A stretch of 30,967 bases of DNA from Pleurotus ostreatus/Saccharomyces cerevisiae fusant (taxonomy: Eukaryota; Opisthokonta). The notes beneath the pieces were generated by a model. The model did no database searches, was not told where the DNA came from, and saw only the letters and a list, made by a program, of their open reading frames with translations. A program made the translations under genes and the position numbers. Shown piece by piece: positions 19,577-30,658 of the stretch (the first letter of the stretch is position 1; every line of letters starts with the position of its first letter). The stretch is from assembly GCA_024196135.1 (NCBI GenBank), contig JAMQCK010000288.1:1-30967 (forward strand), written 5' to 3'.

Positions 19577-21943
19577 ATGGGCATCGGAAAATGGGTCGTC
19601 ATGGCGCTCACGCACCCGAACGAGTTCCGCACGCTCGTCCAGTTCTACATAAACCATGAGCAGAAGCGCGACATTACCGCGATGCAGGAGCACGAGACTT
19701 CGGGCTGGGACAGAGAGTCCATGCGTCGCTGCTGGCACTTCCTAGACTTGACGAGTCGCTCGTTCGCGGCGGTCATCAAGGAGCTGGAGGGAGACCTGGC
19801 GCGTGTGGTGCGTGCTTGTCGCGGATGTGACGCGTGCGAGTGCTAATACATACCCCGCATTCTAGGTCTGCTTGTTCTACCTTGTCTTGCGAGGGCTCGA
19901 CACGATCGAGGATGACATGACGATTCCGGACGAAGTCAAGCAGCCCATACTACGCAAGTTCCACGAACACACCGTCACGCCCGGCTGGACTTTCAAGGAA
20001 TCTGGCCCCAACGAAAAGGACCGCCAATTACTCGTCGAGTACAATGTCGTGGTCGAGGAACTGCATATACTCCAACCCGAGTGAGTCCCCCCTTCGCTTT
20101 CTATGTCGTGCATCATTCAATGCTCGCGTACCCTCCTTGCAATGCACCTGCCCCTCGGTCCTCCCTGCGAATGTGTGCGTCTTGGCGGCCCCTTCGCATC
20201 TTTCCTTTAGGGTCTCAAGGACATCTTCACCGCCGCGCCTATAGCGCGACGCGCTGCTTACTCGTCTCGTATGCGACCTCGTATGAACACCGTACTTCGT
20301 TCCTTCCGCTTGTCTCGCCAGCTTTGCACATTCCGCCCCCACCTTCCTTGCGTCGGGCTTGAGGCCTCCCTCGCTTTGCATCAACCGGTCACGGAGGAAT
20401 CGTGCGTCATTGTCAGCCACATGTCGGGACTCATGCGCAGAGGACCTTTGTCCGTTGCGCTTGACCTGCTTGCTGCATGCGAGCTGTTGTCCTACTGCAT
20501 TAGAGTTATACCTCATCTTCTCTTACTTACGCATCATCAGATACCGCGACATCATCGTCGACATCTGCGCCAAGATGGAGGTCGGCATGGCCGACTACGC
20601 ACACCGACACGCTACCACCGGCTCCGTCTACCTGGAGAAGACCGAAGACTACGACCTGTACTGCCACTACGTCGCCGGCCTCGTTGGCGAGGGCTGCTCC
20701 CGCCTCTTCACCGCCTCAAAAAAGGAAGCCCCCTGGCTCGGCACCGAGCTCGAGCTCGCCAACTCCATGGGCCTCTTCCTCCAAAAGACGAACATCATCC
20801 GCGACTTCCGCGAGGACGTGGACGAGCGCCGCTTCTTCTGGCCGCGCGAAATCTGGGGGCAGTTCGGCTTCGGGGACGTGAAGGAGATGTGCGGGACGGA
20901 GCCGGAGGTCGTGGAGCGCGCGTTGTATGCGCAGAGCGCGATGATTCTGAACGCGCTGAACCATGTGCCGGATGTGCTGGACTACTTGCGCTGTTTGAAG
21001 AACCAGAGCGTGTTCAACTTCTGCGCGATCCCGCAGACGATGGCGATTGCGACGCTGGAGCTGTGCTTCATGAACCCGGAGATGTTCCAGCGGAACATCA
21101 AGATCAGGAAGGCGGCGGCGGCGGATGTGAGTGGCTTGGAGTCGGGCGTGTTGATGTGTCGCTGACCGTGGTTCCAGCTCATCATGAACTCGACGAACCC
21201 GCGCGAGGTCGCCGAGATCTTCCGCAAGTACACGCGCAAGCTGCACTCGCGCGCATCGCCCAAAGATCCCAACTTCCTCCGCATATCGGTCGCGTGCGGC
21301 AAGGTGAGCACCGTCTACCTCAACGGCTCGCGCACGATTTGCTGACGTCGTCCCAAGATCGAGCAATGGTGCGAGAAGAACTACCCGTCCTTCGTGCACG
21401 TCGAGCAGGGCAAGGCCGGCTTCGACCCTTCGGACCCGCGTTCGCTCGTCGCGATTGCGGACCAGCAGCGCGAGGAGGAGCTGGCGAAGAAGAAGCGGAT
21501 GGAGGAGATGCGTGCCAGGTTGGGCAGGACCGATGGCGCTGTGCGGAATGGATGTGAGTGCACGATCACCTCTTCAGTATCGGTCGGCCTGGGGGCGTCG
21601 TTCGTCGTGGGCGCGGTCGCGGTCGCGGTGTGGGCACTGAGAGCTGCTCGTCGCTGATGGGTTTTGGGGGTGCGTCACGGCGTTCGTCGACTCGCCTTTG
21701 TCTCCCTTCGTTCTTTTTGCTTCACTCGCGTCGCTTCCAGTCCTTTCTGTTGTCGATTGCTGACGCTTGTTCCCAGCCGACGACTCTATCATTCAGCCCC
21801 TTCTCTGGATGATGGGCGCGCTCGTCTCGCTCCTCATTATCTGCGGTCTCGCCGTCTGGGCGATTCTCTGGTGGTTCGAGGAGGACAAGAAAGTGTGGGA
21901 CTCGATCTTCGGCAACGGCCCCGCGGGCGGCTTGAGGGAGTGA
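19577..21943 (+). CDS. ERG9: Squalene synthase (farnesyl-diphosphate farnesyltransferase)
   Basis: It joins two farnesyl diphosphates through presqualene diphosphate to squalene, using NADPH, at the endoplasmic reticulum; this is the committed step to sterols and triterpenoids. Proposed exons are 19577-19807, 19866-20080, 20541-21126, 21178-21303, 21358-21553 and 21777-21943 (506 aa). Family motifs are intact: LRGLDTIEDD near residues 85-94 (first Asp-rich motif), YCHYVAGLVGEG at 189-200, and FLQKTNIIRDFREDVDERRF with the second Asp-rich motif at 237-241. SVFNFCAIPQTMAIATLELC is also conserved. The last exon supplies a C-terminal membrane anchor (PLLWMMGALVSLLIICGLAV). If the last intron is retained, a different hydrophobic tail ends the protein at 21657 (485 aa). 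The second intron (20081-20540) is 460 nt, several times longer than the others. The start ACACCATGG has a strong context. Confidence 0.96.
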
Positions 21944-22372
21944 GGGACGCTTGGCTTGAGGATGGGGACGAGGGGATTGAGGAGGAACATGTTGGATCTA
22001 CATGGACCATACCGCGTCGGGCGGGCATGGTCGCGCCGTGCGGATGTGGTCCGCCTGGCGCGCTCGCGAAAGGCATATTCTCCAGGGTTATTGCATACTA
22101 CTGGCGCGTGTTTGATACCTATACTTTTGCTTATACAGATGACTAATGCACGAGAGATGTGAGGGAGTGTCAGAGTTGAGCGAGGGTGTGGTTGGTAAGC
22201 CTTCTGTGCTGCCGTGGTGAGTGACAACGTCCCGCGTTTGCGCGTCATTACAGGTAATCCTGCGGACAGCTCGGGTACGATGCTTCTGAGAATCTGCGGG
22301 GAGACCGGGGCGTCTGACGCGCGGCACTACGTCGAGCGCCGGCCTAGCTCCGTTCATCATCTTCCGACCACC
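21944..22372. other. ERG9 3' region and MYND B promoter
   Basis: 429 bp between two genes on the same strand. The frame of MYND gene B remains open back to 22214 but has no family-like sequence before the ATG at 22373. No repeats or strong promoter motifs were noticed. Confidence 0.5.
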
Positions 22373-24347
22373 ATGGCCGCCCTCCACGACGAAGTCCTCG
22401 CTTTGCGCCGCCTCCTCGTCGCCGCTGACAGCGATGTACGCGACGATCCCGACACTCATGCCACCGAGCTTTCCCAGATAAGCAACATTGTCCATCGCCG
22501 TCGTCTCCTGCAGGAGGTGCTCCAGACGGAGCCCCCGCAGGACATTCATTGGGCGTCCTATCTCTCACAGCCGGCCGCTGTCATGCACATGAAAACTCTC
22601 AGCGTCGCGTACTTTTGCATCGTTCTCCTCTGCAAAATGGCGCGCGACCTCGATCGGCCGAAACTCTGTCCCTTCGACGCTTCCTTCTTTCTGTCCGCAT
22701 TCGCGTGGGCCGACTTCCTGACGCCCATGCGCGACGAGGACATGGAGCTACTGCTGCTCAGTGACGACGTGCTGAACGTCCTCACTACGACCTTTACAGA
22801 GGGCGCGCTTTCTTTCTCACAGGGCTTCGTGCAATACCTCCCAAAACCTCGCATGCTCGAAGCCCTGCTTTCTAGCGGACAGAGAGCGACGACATTAATC
22901 GTCGATGCGTGGTTTCACTGGTCCAAGACGCTGGATCTGGACCACCCGAATCAGGCGGCCATCTGGTGCAACATCCAGAGTTGTATCAACGCCGTCCCTA
23001 TGTTCTTTCTAGGCGTCGATAGCGACATTTTCCGCGACATACTAGCTGCCGAAATACTGCGCGCCGCAGGCGGTGAATCTCGTCGATTCTTCCGCCACCA
23101 CAACCGACTTCTGCACTTCCTGCTCGACTCTTCTCATCCCGACAAACAACTCTCCATCATCAACTTGCTGCACGTCCTGAGGCCCATCGCCGCTAGGGTA
23201 TACCCAAATTACGGTATTCGCGGTGCCCTCCCAAGCAGCGCGATCGCGTCAACGATGGACGTTCTGCAACATTATGCGCATATCGAGCCGCTGTCCCCTG
23301 CGTGGCATTCTGCGTGGAAGGCTCTTCCCGATATGTGCATGGCCAACGAGCATACTGTGCTCGCGGCTGTGGCGCAGGGTCTATTCGTCTGTCTCGTGCG
23401 AGTTCGGCTCGTCAACCCTCGTGCCGAGCGTTTGGACAGGATATTCGGCCTCTTTCTGCTGAGCGAAACGCTCAAGAGTGCTCGCACCGTTCGGGGTTTC
23501 CATACGACCTACGCCGCATTCAAAGAGTCCCAGCCCTCCGTTCAGCTCACCGACCGCGAGAAGGAGATCGTGTCTGTCTTCAAGATTCGCTTTGCTGGTT
23601 TTGAGGCCGCGGATGCGGCGTGGGAGCAGGTGAATACTTGCTGCAATGCGAACGTGAGCAATTTGACCACCGAGTCGATGCACTGGACTGATCCGTCTTG
23701 TAGTGCACAACGGAGGACAACAGGGAGCACTCCTTACGCGCCTGCATCTGCGGTGATGCGCTCTACTGCTCGAAAGGCTGCCCGCGCGCGCATTGGAACG
23801 AGGGAGGTCATAAGAGCGAGTGCTTGAGCACCAAGGGGCCAGGTAAGAGCTTCTGACTGAACAACTTTTAATCTGTATCGATGATTTCTACAGTGTCGGG
23901 CACCGCCAGCGAGCTCAACCTCGAGATATCGAAGGTGCGAGGGATCATCGAAGATGGGTATCATCGCATGCAATCCATGCGCATGAGCCGGGGCGCACCG
24001 ATGTGGCTTTCAATGGATCAGACGGGTACGACTCCAACACTAACGATCATACCCTTTCACGCGCAAAAGAGGGAGAGTGTTGCCGCACACGCAGACGTTG
24101 TCATCGATGTATCGTACAAGGACGACGATGGAGCGGTGCAGACACGCCGCCTGCAATTCGTCCCCGAAGCGTGGGCAGGACATATTCGTATGCCTTTCAG
24201 GCTGCTTACGCAGACCTACTTCAGTGAGCACCCGCGTTGTTGTTCGTATCCTTATTGACGCCTACGTGATCAGAGGCGAAGGTTGCAAATTCACCTGCGC
24301 CACTTCCTGGACTGTCGAAAAGGGAGCGGCTATTCGGTCGTCATTGA
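22373..24347 (+). CDS. MYND-type zinc finger protein B (599 aa)
   Basis: Proposed exons are 22373-23629, 23704-23842, 23894-24223 and 24274-24347. The ATG sits in a strong ACCACCATGG context identical to that of protein C. A helical region of 419 residues precedes the finger: C420, C433, C435, Y440-C441, C445, H449-W450, H455 and C459, so the first CxxC pair is reduced to single or CxC cysteines as in proteins A and C. Intron 1 is phase 0 immediately before the finger and intron 2 phase 1 just after it, matching A and C. The C-terminal part after the finger is diverged from the other two (VSGTASELNLEISKVRGII..., AHADVVIDVSYKDDDG). B lacks the LEWSINDGI block, so it is the most distant copy. 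A third intron (24224-24273, 50 nt) leads to a short final exon ending LFGRH. Function unknown; no catalytic domain seen. Confidence 0.85.
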
Positions 24348-25204
24348 GAGAGTGCCAATGCTATAGACGTGCGTCGTGTCTTTCCCATCGTTCTCCCGTG
24401 CATTGTGCTGATACATCCTGTAGGTCCACGGCCACCGCTTGAGCCTTCCTTTCGATGACGGGCGTGTTCGCCAAGATTTGAGAGGCCCATGTACAACAAG
24501 ACTCGGTACCATGTCTTCTTGCAGCCTTTTGCGAAAGGGGCCCGAGAAGGGGACTTGGAGGTCGAATCTGGAAAGTCCAATAGATACTGCTTAGGTGACG
24601 CCTTGAGGGCGTCCAACTCTTCGAGGGCTGACAAACGTAGACTTCTTATGTTCATTGAAGCGTACCTTGCATTGTGGATGATCGCGACTGGTGCTCTCGA
24701 GAGCCCGCGAAGGGATATGAACAAGGACACCGAGCGGTATGAGAGAAGCATATGAGCGGTACAACTTTGAGAAAGACCAATTATACGAATCGTCAGTGTC
24801 AGGCGCTGCGCCGCGCAGCTGTGACCTGAGGTGAAGCGATGGAGACGATTTTGCGGCAGAGCCTCTTGCGACAGACATATTTCAATAGGTTTATTTCGTG
24901 AGTTCTTCATGGTCGAGTCATAAATGCTGCGACATGAGGGCAGTACGAGGCAGATATCTTCCGCGGCGGCGGCGCTCAAGAAGTACAAGGACAAGGGGAA
25001 CGGACAAGGGATGTCTGATCCGTGATCGACGTCGGCGGCGCCACGCACGCGGACGCCACATGGCGAAAAGACCGCGCGCTGACGGCACTGATTTTCGGTC
25101 TTGTTCCTTCCCCTCACCACGCACAAAAGTCGCCGAGGCATTAGCTTGCCTCGAGCCCGCCGTAGGCTCTTCTTCACTCGCCCCAATCCTCTCGAGCTAT
25201 CGCG
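24348..25204. other. 857-bp intergenic stretch
   Basis: Both strands have open frames, but none shows family character, intron structure or a convincing start. It lies between MYND B and eIF2A, both on +, and should contain the eIF2A promoter. No TATA box, LTR or tandem repeat was recognised. Confidence 0.5.
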
Positions 25205-27498
25205 ATGGCCTCCCAGATGACCCAACAATACGCATGTGCGTCGCGATCTCGCCGATGCACGCGCGGCCTGCTGATCTTCCCTCCCAGACCGCGCGCAAAA
25301 GTCGCTGGGCCTCGTCACTGGAGCGCCGGACTACGCCCCCGTCGCGAACTTTGAGATTCCGGACACGGCGGCGCGCACGTTCTGCTATAGCAGCGATGGC
25401 AGGCTGTTTGCGTACGCCCTGCCCAGCGTGTACGTGGCCACGATGTGTCTTCCGATCTCGCGACTGACCATCTACCTAGCGTCCGCATCTTCCAAGCCGA
25501 GAATGCACAGCTGCTGCAAGAGCTCCCTCACCCGAACATCGTCGAGCTCAACTTCTCCCCCCGCGGCACATATCTCTCCACATGGGAGAGGCCAGGTGCG
25601 TGTGCGCGTCACATCGCCACGAATGCATACTCACTCCCCTGAAGCTAAGCTCGAAGACGGCTCGCAGCACAAGAACCATCGCATCTTCTCGGTCTCGACT
25701 GGCGAGGAGCTCACGTCCTTCTCACAGCGCGCGCAGGAGGGCTGGGACATGCAGTACACCATCTCCGAGTCGCACGCCATCCGCCTCGTTGGGCCCGAGA
25801 TCCAGGTCTTCCGCCCGTCTGAGTGGAGTAAGGGGATTGTCGACAAGCTGCGCGTCGAGGGGGCGACGAGCGTGAGCCTCAGCCCCGGTCTGAACCCGAG
25901 CGTCGCTGTCTTCATCGCTGAAAAGAAGGTACGTGGCGCGATCGCAACCCCTCGCCCTTCCACTGACATTGTTGAAGGGCGCACCCGCGAGCATTAAGGT
26001 CTACTCGCTACTCACGCTGTCGTCCGCACCGCCGACGTGCCAGAAGAACTTCTTCAAGGCGGATCGCGGCCAAATCAAGTGGAACGATCTCGGCACGCAG
26101 GTCCTGCTGCTTACGCACACGGACGTCGACAAGACGAACAAGAGCTACTACGGCGAGACGATGTTGTATCTCCTCAGCGCCGCCGGCAACTTCGACTGCC
26201 GCGTCACGCTAGACAAGGAGGGCCCTATCCACGACTTTGCGTGGAGTCCGAACTCGAAGGAGTTCGGCGTGGTCTATGGCTGTACGTCCTACTCCATCTT
26301 CGCTAGTGTACTTTGCGCTAACATGTTCATAGACATGCCCGCCAAGGCTGTGCTCTTCGACCAGCGTGTGCGCACGTTGCATGACTTCGGCTCCGCTCCG
26401 CAGAACTACATCTCCTTCAACCCTCAGGGTCGCCTCATCGCGCTCGCCGGCTTTGGCAACCTCGCGGGCAAGATCAACATCTTCGACCGCCGCACGCTCA
26501 CCAAGGTCACGACCATCGACGCACCGAACACGAGCGTTTGCCAGTGGTCGCCTGACGGCCGCTTCCTTCTCACTGCGACGCTCTCTCCACGCCTTCGTGT
26601 CGACAATGGAGTCATGCTCTGGCATTGCACGGGCCCGCTCATGCACGTCCAGCGCACCGACGAGCTCTACCAGGCCTCCTGGCGCCCGGCGCGCATCGAG
26701 GACGTCCCGCCCTTCCCCGCGCAGATCCCTCCTGCGCCGGCTGCCTCGGCGTCCGTATCGCAGGTCGCCGCCGCGAAGCCAGTGAGCAAGCCCGCAGGTG
26801 CTTACCGCCCACCTGGCGCACGCGGACTCGCCGCACCGAGCATCTTCAAGCGCGAGGACGAGGGCGGCGCGCCGCGTCTTCCAACGAACGGCACGCATTC
26901 CCCTGCTGGTGCGCGCTCGCCCGAGCCGCGCGTGCCTGGGCAGCGGCGCCATGTACCTGGCGCTCCGCCGCCGCAACACCACAGTCCGAGTCCGGGCCCC
27001 GGCGGCGAGGGGAAGAGCAAGCGGAAGAACAAGAAGGGGAAGCAGGGCGGCGGGGAGGATAGCGGGGCTGCCACGCCCGCGGATGGAGCGGCGACGCCGA
27101 ATCGGCGTGGAAGCCCGCGGGGGAGCATGGATGGGCGCCCGAGGCCGCAGCGTGGCGCGAATGGGAAGGCGAGCGCGAACGGGAATGGGAACACGAACGG
27201 GGCGGGGACGCCAAGCGGGGCTGCGACGCCCGTGCCGCCGGCCGCGGAGCCGCAGACGCCGGTCGATGGTTCGCTGGACCCCACGGCGAAGAAGGTCAGG
27301 AATCTTACGAAGAAGGTGAGAGCGGTGTGCGAGTTGATATGAGAGAACGGGTAGCTGACGCGCGTCATTTAGCTCAAGGCCATCGAGGAGCTCAAGGAGA
27401 AGGCGAAGCGCGGGGAGCGGCTCGAGGCGACGCAGGTCAAGAAGATTGAGGGCGAGGGCGCGCTTAAGGCGGAGCTCGCGGGCCTGGGCGTGGCGTGA
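25205..27498 (+). CDS. EIF2A: Eukaryotic translation initiation factor 2A (661 aa)
   Basis: eIF2A is a WD-repeat protein that can bring initiator or other tRNA to the 40S subunit in a GTP-independent way and is linked to non-canonical initiation. Proposed exons are 25205-25235, 25288-25429, 25480-25595, 25645-25928, 25978-26281, 26333-27315 and 27373-27498. The first exon encodes only ten residues plus one base (MASQMTQQYA). The beta-propeller carries typical segments: FCYSSDGRLFAYAL, ELNFSPRGTYLSTWERP, GWDMQYTISESHAIRLVG, HDFAWSPNSKEFGVVYGYMPAK, ISFNPQGRLIALAGFGNLAG and CQWSPDGRFLLTATLSPRLR. These match eIF2A throughout. After ELYQASWRP the protein becomes disordered (Pro/Gly/Lys/Asn-rich with a KSKRKNKKGKQ block). 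It ends in a short helix (LKAIEELKEKAKRGERLEAT), as in the family. All splice phases close. Confidence 0.95.
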
Positions 27499-27841
27499 GA
27501 GGCGTGCGTGCGAAGATGTCGCCCTTATCGTGCGTCTGTCTCCTTCGCCTCTGGGGTCGTGTAGTGCTATCGGGTATGGGGTTCGGGGCGCGATGTCGGT
27601 GGTGCTGCGGGTTCGGCCTGGCGCCTTCCTAGCTTATCGCGTCGCTCACTCGCGCTGTACTACTTACTGTCTCGCATGCTATATTATTGTGTGCAGTTTC
27701 TTCGACAATGATGATGAGACGTCCGCTCCGAGTAGATGGTGGAAGGCCAAGGTCGAGAGGAAATTTGCCACATTACACCGTATTTGAACGACGAACTTAC
27801 GCCCGCGTGACTGACAGTGACGCGCTTTCGTCCATACCACC
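27499..27841. other. Upstream region of MYND gene C
   Basis: 343 bp between the eIF2A stop and the MYND C start, holding the eIF2A 3' UTR and MYND C promoter. No defined elements were recognised. Confidence 0.5.
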
Positions 27842-29770
27842 ATGGCCTCCACCGCCCGAGCTCAGCAGCGCGACCTGCGCGCGCTTACCTCCCTTCTTGA
27901 CGAACTCGAGCAACTATCCATGTCACCCACGTCAGACTTTGGCACACAGGCGCGCAAGAAGTACCTCTCGGACAGGATCGAAGATCTGGTGCAAAATGGC
28001 TGCCCCTTCGGAGCGCTCGAGGCGGCCTCGCCCGCGTCGTCATACAGCGGCGGTCCGGTTATATCCCTCGACGAGGAGCCTCTACAATCCGCGGTACAAG
28101 CCCTCGATCAGTACCAGAATCTCTGCAGCCTCATCGAGCGCGAGATGAAGCACAAGCCGCGCGTCGTGGGCTTTGCGGAGAGGATGACTGCTCCAGCTTG
28201 CAGGTGGATGAACTTCATCCATCCGATGAACGGGAACGTGACGCGCGCCGAGACGACCCGCGACTACCAGCATACGACCTTCCAGATCGTCAGTGCCACC
28301 GGTGGCATGATATCCCTACCTCGCAACGACCAAACCCTCATTCGCTTCCTCGACACTGCTGGATTCGTTACTATGAACATCGATATCTGGGCAAACTTCT
28401 TCCGCTACAACAAGTTCTCTCCCGCACCACTGGCTGCGTCGGCGGTCTCGAACCTCCTGTGCTTGTACGACGTACCTATGGGCGGCGACTTTGCGCGGGC
28501 GGAGGCGAGGAAGAGGCTCTCCCGCGAAATGGTCCACGCATTCGGCAAACACCCCCGCCGTCTCTGCAAGGTCATCGCGCGCTATGCGGAGGTACTCATA
28601 GGGTCGCCGCCGCCGGAGGTTGGCGCGCAGTGTATGCTGTTCACAGCCGCGAACACGCTCCTGGGCGTGAAGGAGCTGCGTCCCTATACGTGTCCTCGCC
28701 GCGTCGTCTCGAAGCTCGTCCATGTCATCGATCGACGGTCGCGCGGGTCAGCGCATGAATGCAGGGCGGCCGTTCGCTATCTCGAGCGGCTCTGGCTGAT
28801 CACCTCCGACAATCGTACCTTGGAGTGGTCTATCAACGACGGTATCCTGTACCATATCCTGCACATCATGTTTGCATATCCACCGCCTCATGAATACCAC
28901 GAGACACTTCGTCCAGTCTTGCAGACCCTTTACCGCAGCTTCATCCACTATCGCGTCTTGCTCTCGTTTTACAGGATGCATGAGACAGACCTGACTTTCA
29001 TCGCAGCTGCCCAACGTGTCATGGCCATTGCCGTGCTCAAGGAGGTCTACGACGCGCGCGCGCCATTGATGGTCGTCGCGCGTCAGGATTGGGCCTTGAA
29101 GAAGAACCTTTATCACTGCGCGGAGGTAAGATCAGCGCTGCGTTGAGCATAGTTTTTGTACTCAGCCGCTTGACAGTGTCCTCGACGCACGCAGCCGCAT
29201 CTCAAGCTTCGCACCTGCGAATGCAAGCGTGTGTATTACTGCTCAAAGGCGTGCCAGAGGAAGCATTGGATTGCTGAGCATCATCGGGACTGCGACGTCC
29301 ACGACGGTGAGTACCCTGAGCTAAGTGCTCCGTCGTTCTTCATCGGTACCCTAGATATGATCACGAAGACCGGCCCGCGCGATATGCACCTCATGCGCGT
29401 TTTAGCATGCGACTATGTTCGTGCTCGACGGCGTGAGATCATTGCGGAAGTCAATCGAGAAGTTCGACGCCTCGAAGATCGAAGGAAAGACATCCAATCG
29501 AGCAGGAAGCAGCTCATGCGACAGCTGGCTACGACGATGGAGTTTGATCAGCAGGTGTCCGTCAGCTTCCTTGGCACGCAGCTTGCCCACAAAGTCTCGT
29601 CTACATTGTCCGAGTCGTACGGAACGACGGGACAGTGCGTGTTTATTACGAGCTCGTGGATGGAAGGAGAGGAGGAGAAGCACGACGGCCTTCGTGTCAT
29701 ACCTCGAGACAAGTTCAACGAGGAGACACTTCAGGAGATCACAGTATATTCCTCGAAGTTCCCCTATTGA
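27842..29770 (+). CDS. MYND-type zinc finger protein C (603 aa)
   Basis: Proposed exons are 27842-29125, 29195-29306 and 29355-29770, starting at ACCATGGCC. A 428-residue helical region contains [27 protein letters not shown] and FIHYRVLLSFYRMHETDL, blocks shared with protein A. The finger spans C426 (end of exon 1), C436, C438, Y443-C444, C448, H452-W453, H457 and C461. Intron 1 is phase 0 (GTAAGA); intron 2 (29307-29354, GTGAGT...CCCTAG, 48 nt) is phase 1, at the same place as in A and B. Because 48 is a multiple of three and no stop is present, retention would add 16 residues and is easily mistaken for exon. The C-terminal half includes a charged coiled coil (IAEVNREVRRLEDRR) and DKFNEETLQEITVYSS. 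Molecular role unknown. Confidence 0.87.
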
Positions 29771-29978
29771 TGATGGGAGAGAATCGTGCGCTGGTATAAT
29801 AAGTGACTTGCTTTGATTCTGCAAGAATTGTACGTCCATTTCATCGCCCAACAATGAAGAAAATATACTGATAATGAAGATGCGTAGGGGGCAATTTTTG
29901 GCATGCTTACTGCGTGTGCGCTGTTCATAATTGTGTACGTTGGATAGCAGGAGATTCATGGGATTCCTTTAAAGGGCA

Positions 29979-29983
29979 AGGTC
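29979..29983. repeat. Candidate left target-site duplication of the LTR element
   Basis: AGGTC directly abuts the TG end of the LTR. The partner copy would lie beyond the right end of the element, outside the window, so this is only a position. Confidence 0.3.
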
Positions 29984-30247
29984 TGTTGAGCATGCGGGAA
30001 GCGCGCCTAGCAGCTTACCTGGTGGTAAGGAGCTTGATATGAGGCAAGCGCAGAGGTAGGTAAAGACCTGTTATTCTGGAGGGCAGAGAGGGCCTCCTTA
30101 TATATGTACAGGGATGTAGGTAGCATGTGATAATGCAGTGGACAGGTAAACAATAAACATATGATGTCGTAGTGTGTGTCCACGTGTGTCCATGTGTCCG
30201 TCATGTGATGCGTGAGTCATAACATGTGATAGGCCAGATGTCCAACA
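29984..30247 (-). repeat. 3' LTR of a Ty1/copia-type element (264 bp)
   Basis: On the + strand the sequence begins TGTTGAGCATGC and ends GATGTCCAACA, giving perfect 5-bp inverted termini TGTTG/CAACA. On the minus strand it directly follows a polypurine tract and the element's RNase H gene, so it is the 3' LTR of an element read on the minus strand. A TATATAAGG promoter motif occurs on the minus strand at about 30099-30107. The LTR is AT-richer than the neighbouring genes. Confidence 0.75.
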
Positions 30248-30256
30248 CTCCCCCTC
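30248..30256 (-). other. Polypurine tract of the copia-type element
   Basis: On the minus strand GAGGGGGAG immediately precedes the TGTTGG end of the LTR. This is the expected plus-strand primer site of an LTR retrotransposon and supports the LTR boundary at 30247. Confidence 0.65.
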
Positions 30257-30306
30257 GCTAAGTATCGCGGTCATAGCGTACGCAAGCGGTAGTCTTCATC
30301 GGCCAG

Positions 30307-30658
30307 TTAGAACGAGTTGAACTCAAGTCCCAGTTGAGATCTGAACTTCTCGAACTTGACGCGCCCAAGGTTCTTGGTGAACATGTCCGCAGGGTTGTTG
30401 TTGCCGTCAATGAAGTACAGCTCAACCTCCTTCTCCTCGACCAGCTCACGGATGTAGTGGTAACGGATGTCGATGTGTTTCATCCGGCGGTCTCGGTAGG
30501 CATTGGAGCCCGTGAAGAGAGATCCCTGGTTGTCACCGTGGATAGGAACGGGAGTGATGATTTTACGCTTGAGTTCCATAAGGATACTCTTCAGCCACAT
30601 CACTTGGCGACTACAATCAGAGAGCGCCATGTATTCTGCTTCGGTCGATGTCACGAGT
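30307..30658 (-). mobile_element. Ty1/copia retrotransposon RNase H, 5'-truncated
   Basis: This is the C-terminal RNase H region of a copia-type polyprotein (about 115 aa). Motifs are TSTEAEYMALSDCSRQVMWL, the acidic D in HGDNQGSL, RMKHIDIRYHYIREL and NPADMFTKNLG, which are hallmark copia segments. Homology stops abruptly at about 30658; upstream on the minus strand the frame meets a stop within a few codons, and a different sequence with an LTR-like TG start begins. Reverse transcriptase, integrase, protease and gag are not in the window. The copy is therefore broken and non-autonomous as seen here. Confidence 0.85.

Noticed and set aside
20271..21557. Long plus-strand open frame across the ERG9 gene
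   Set aside because: It is out of frame with the clear squalene synthase exons and Arg/His/Leu-rich, a typical GC-rich shadow frame.
24341..25318. Long minus-strand open frame (325 codons)
   Set aside because: Composition is random-like, it overlaps the first eIF2A exon and the MYND B end, and it shows no domain.
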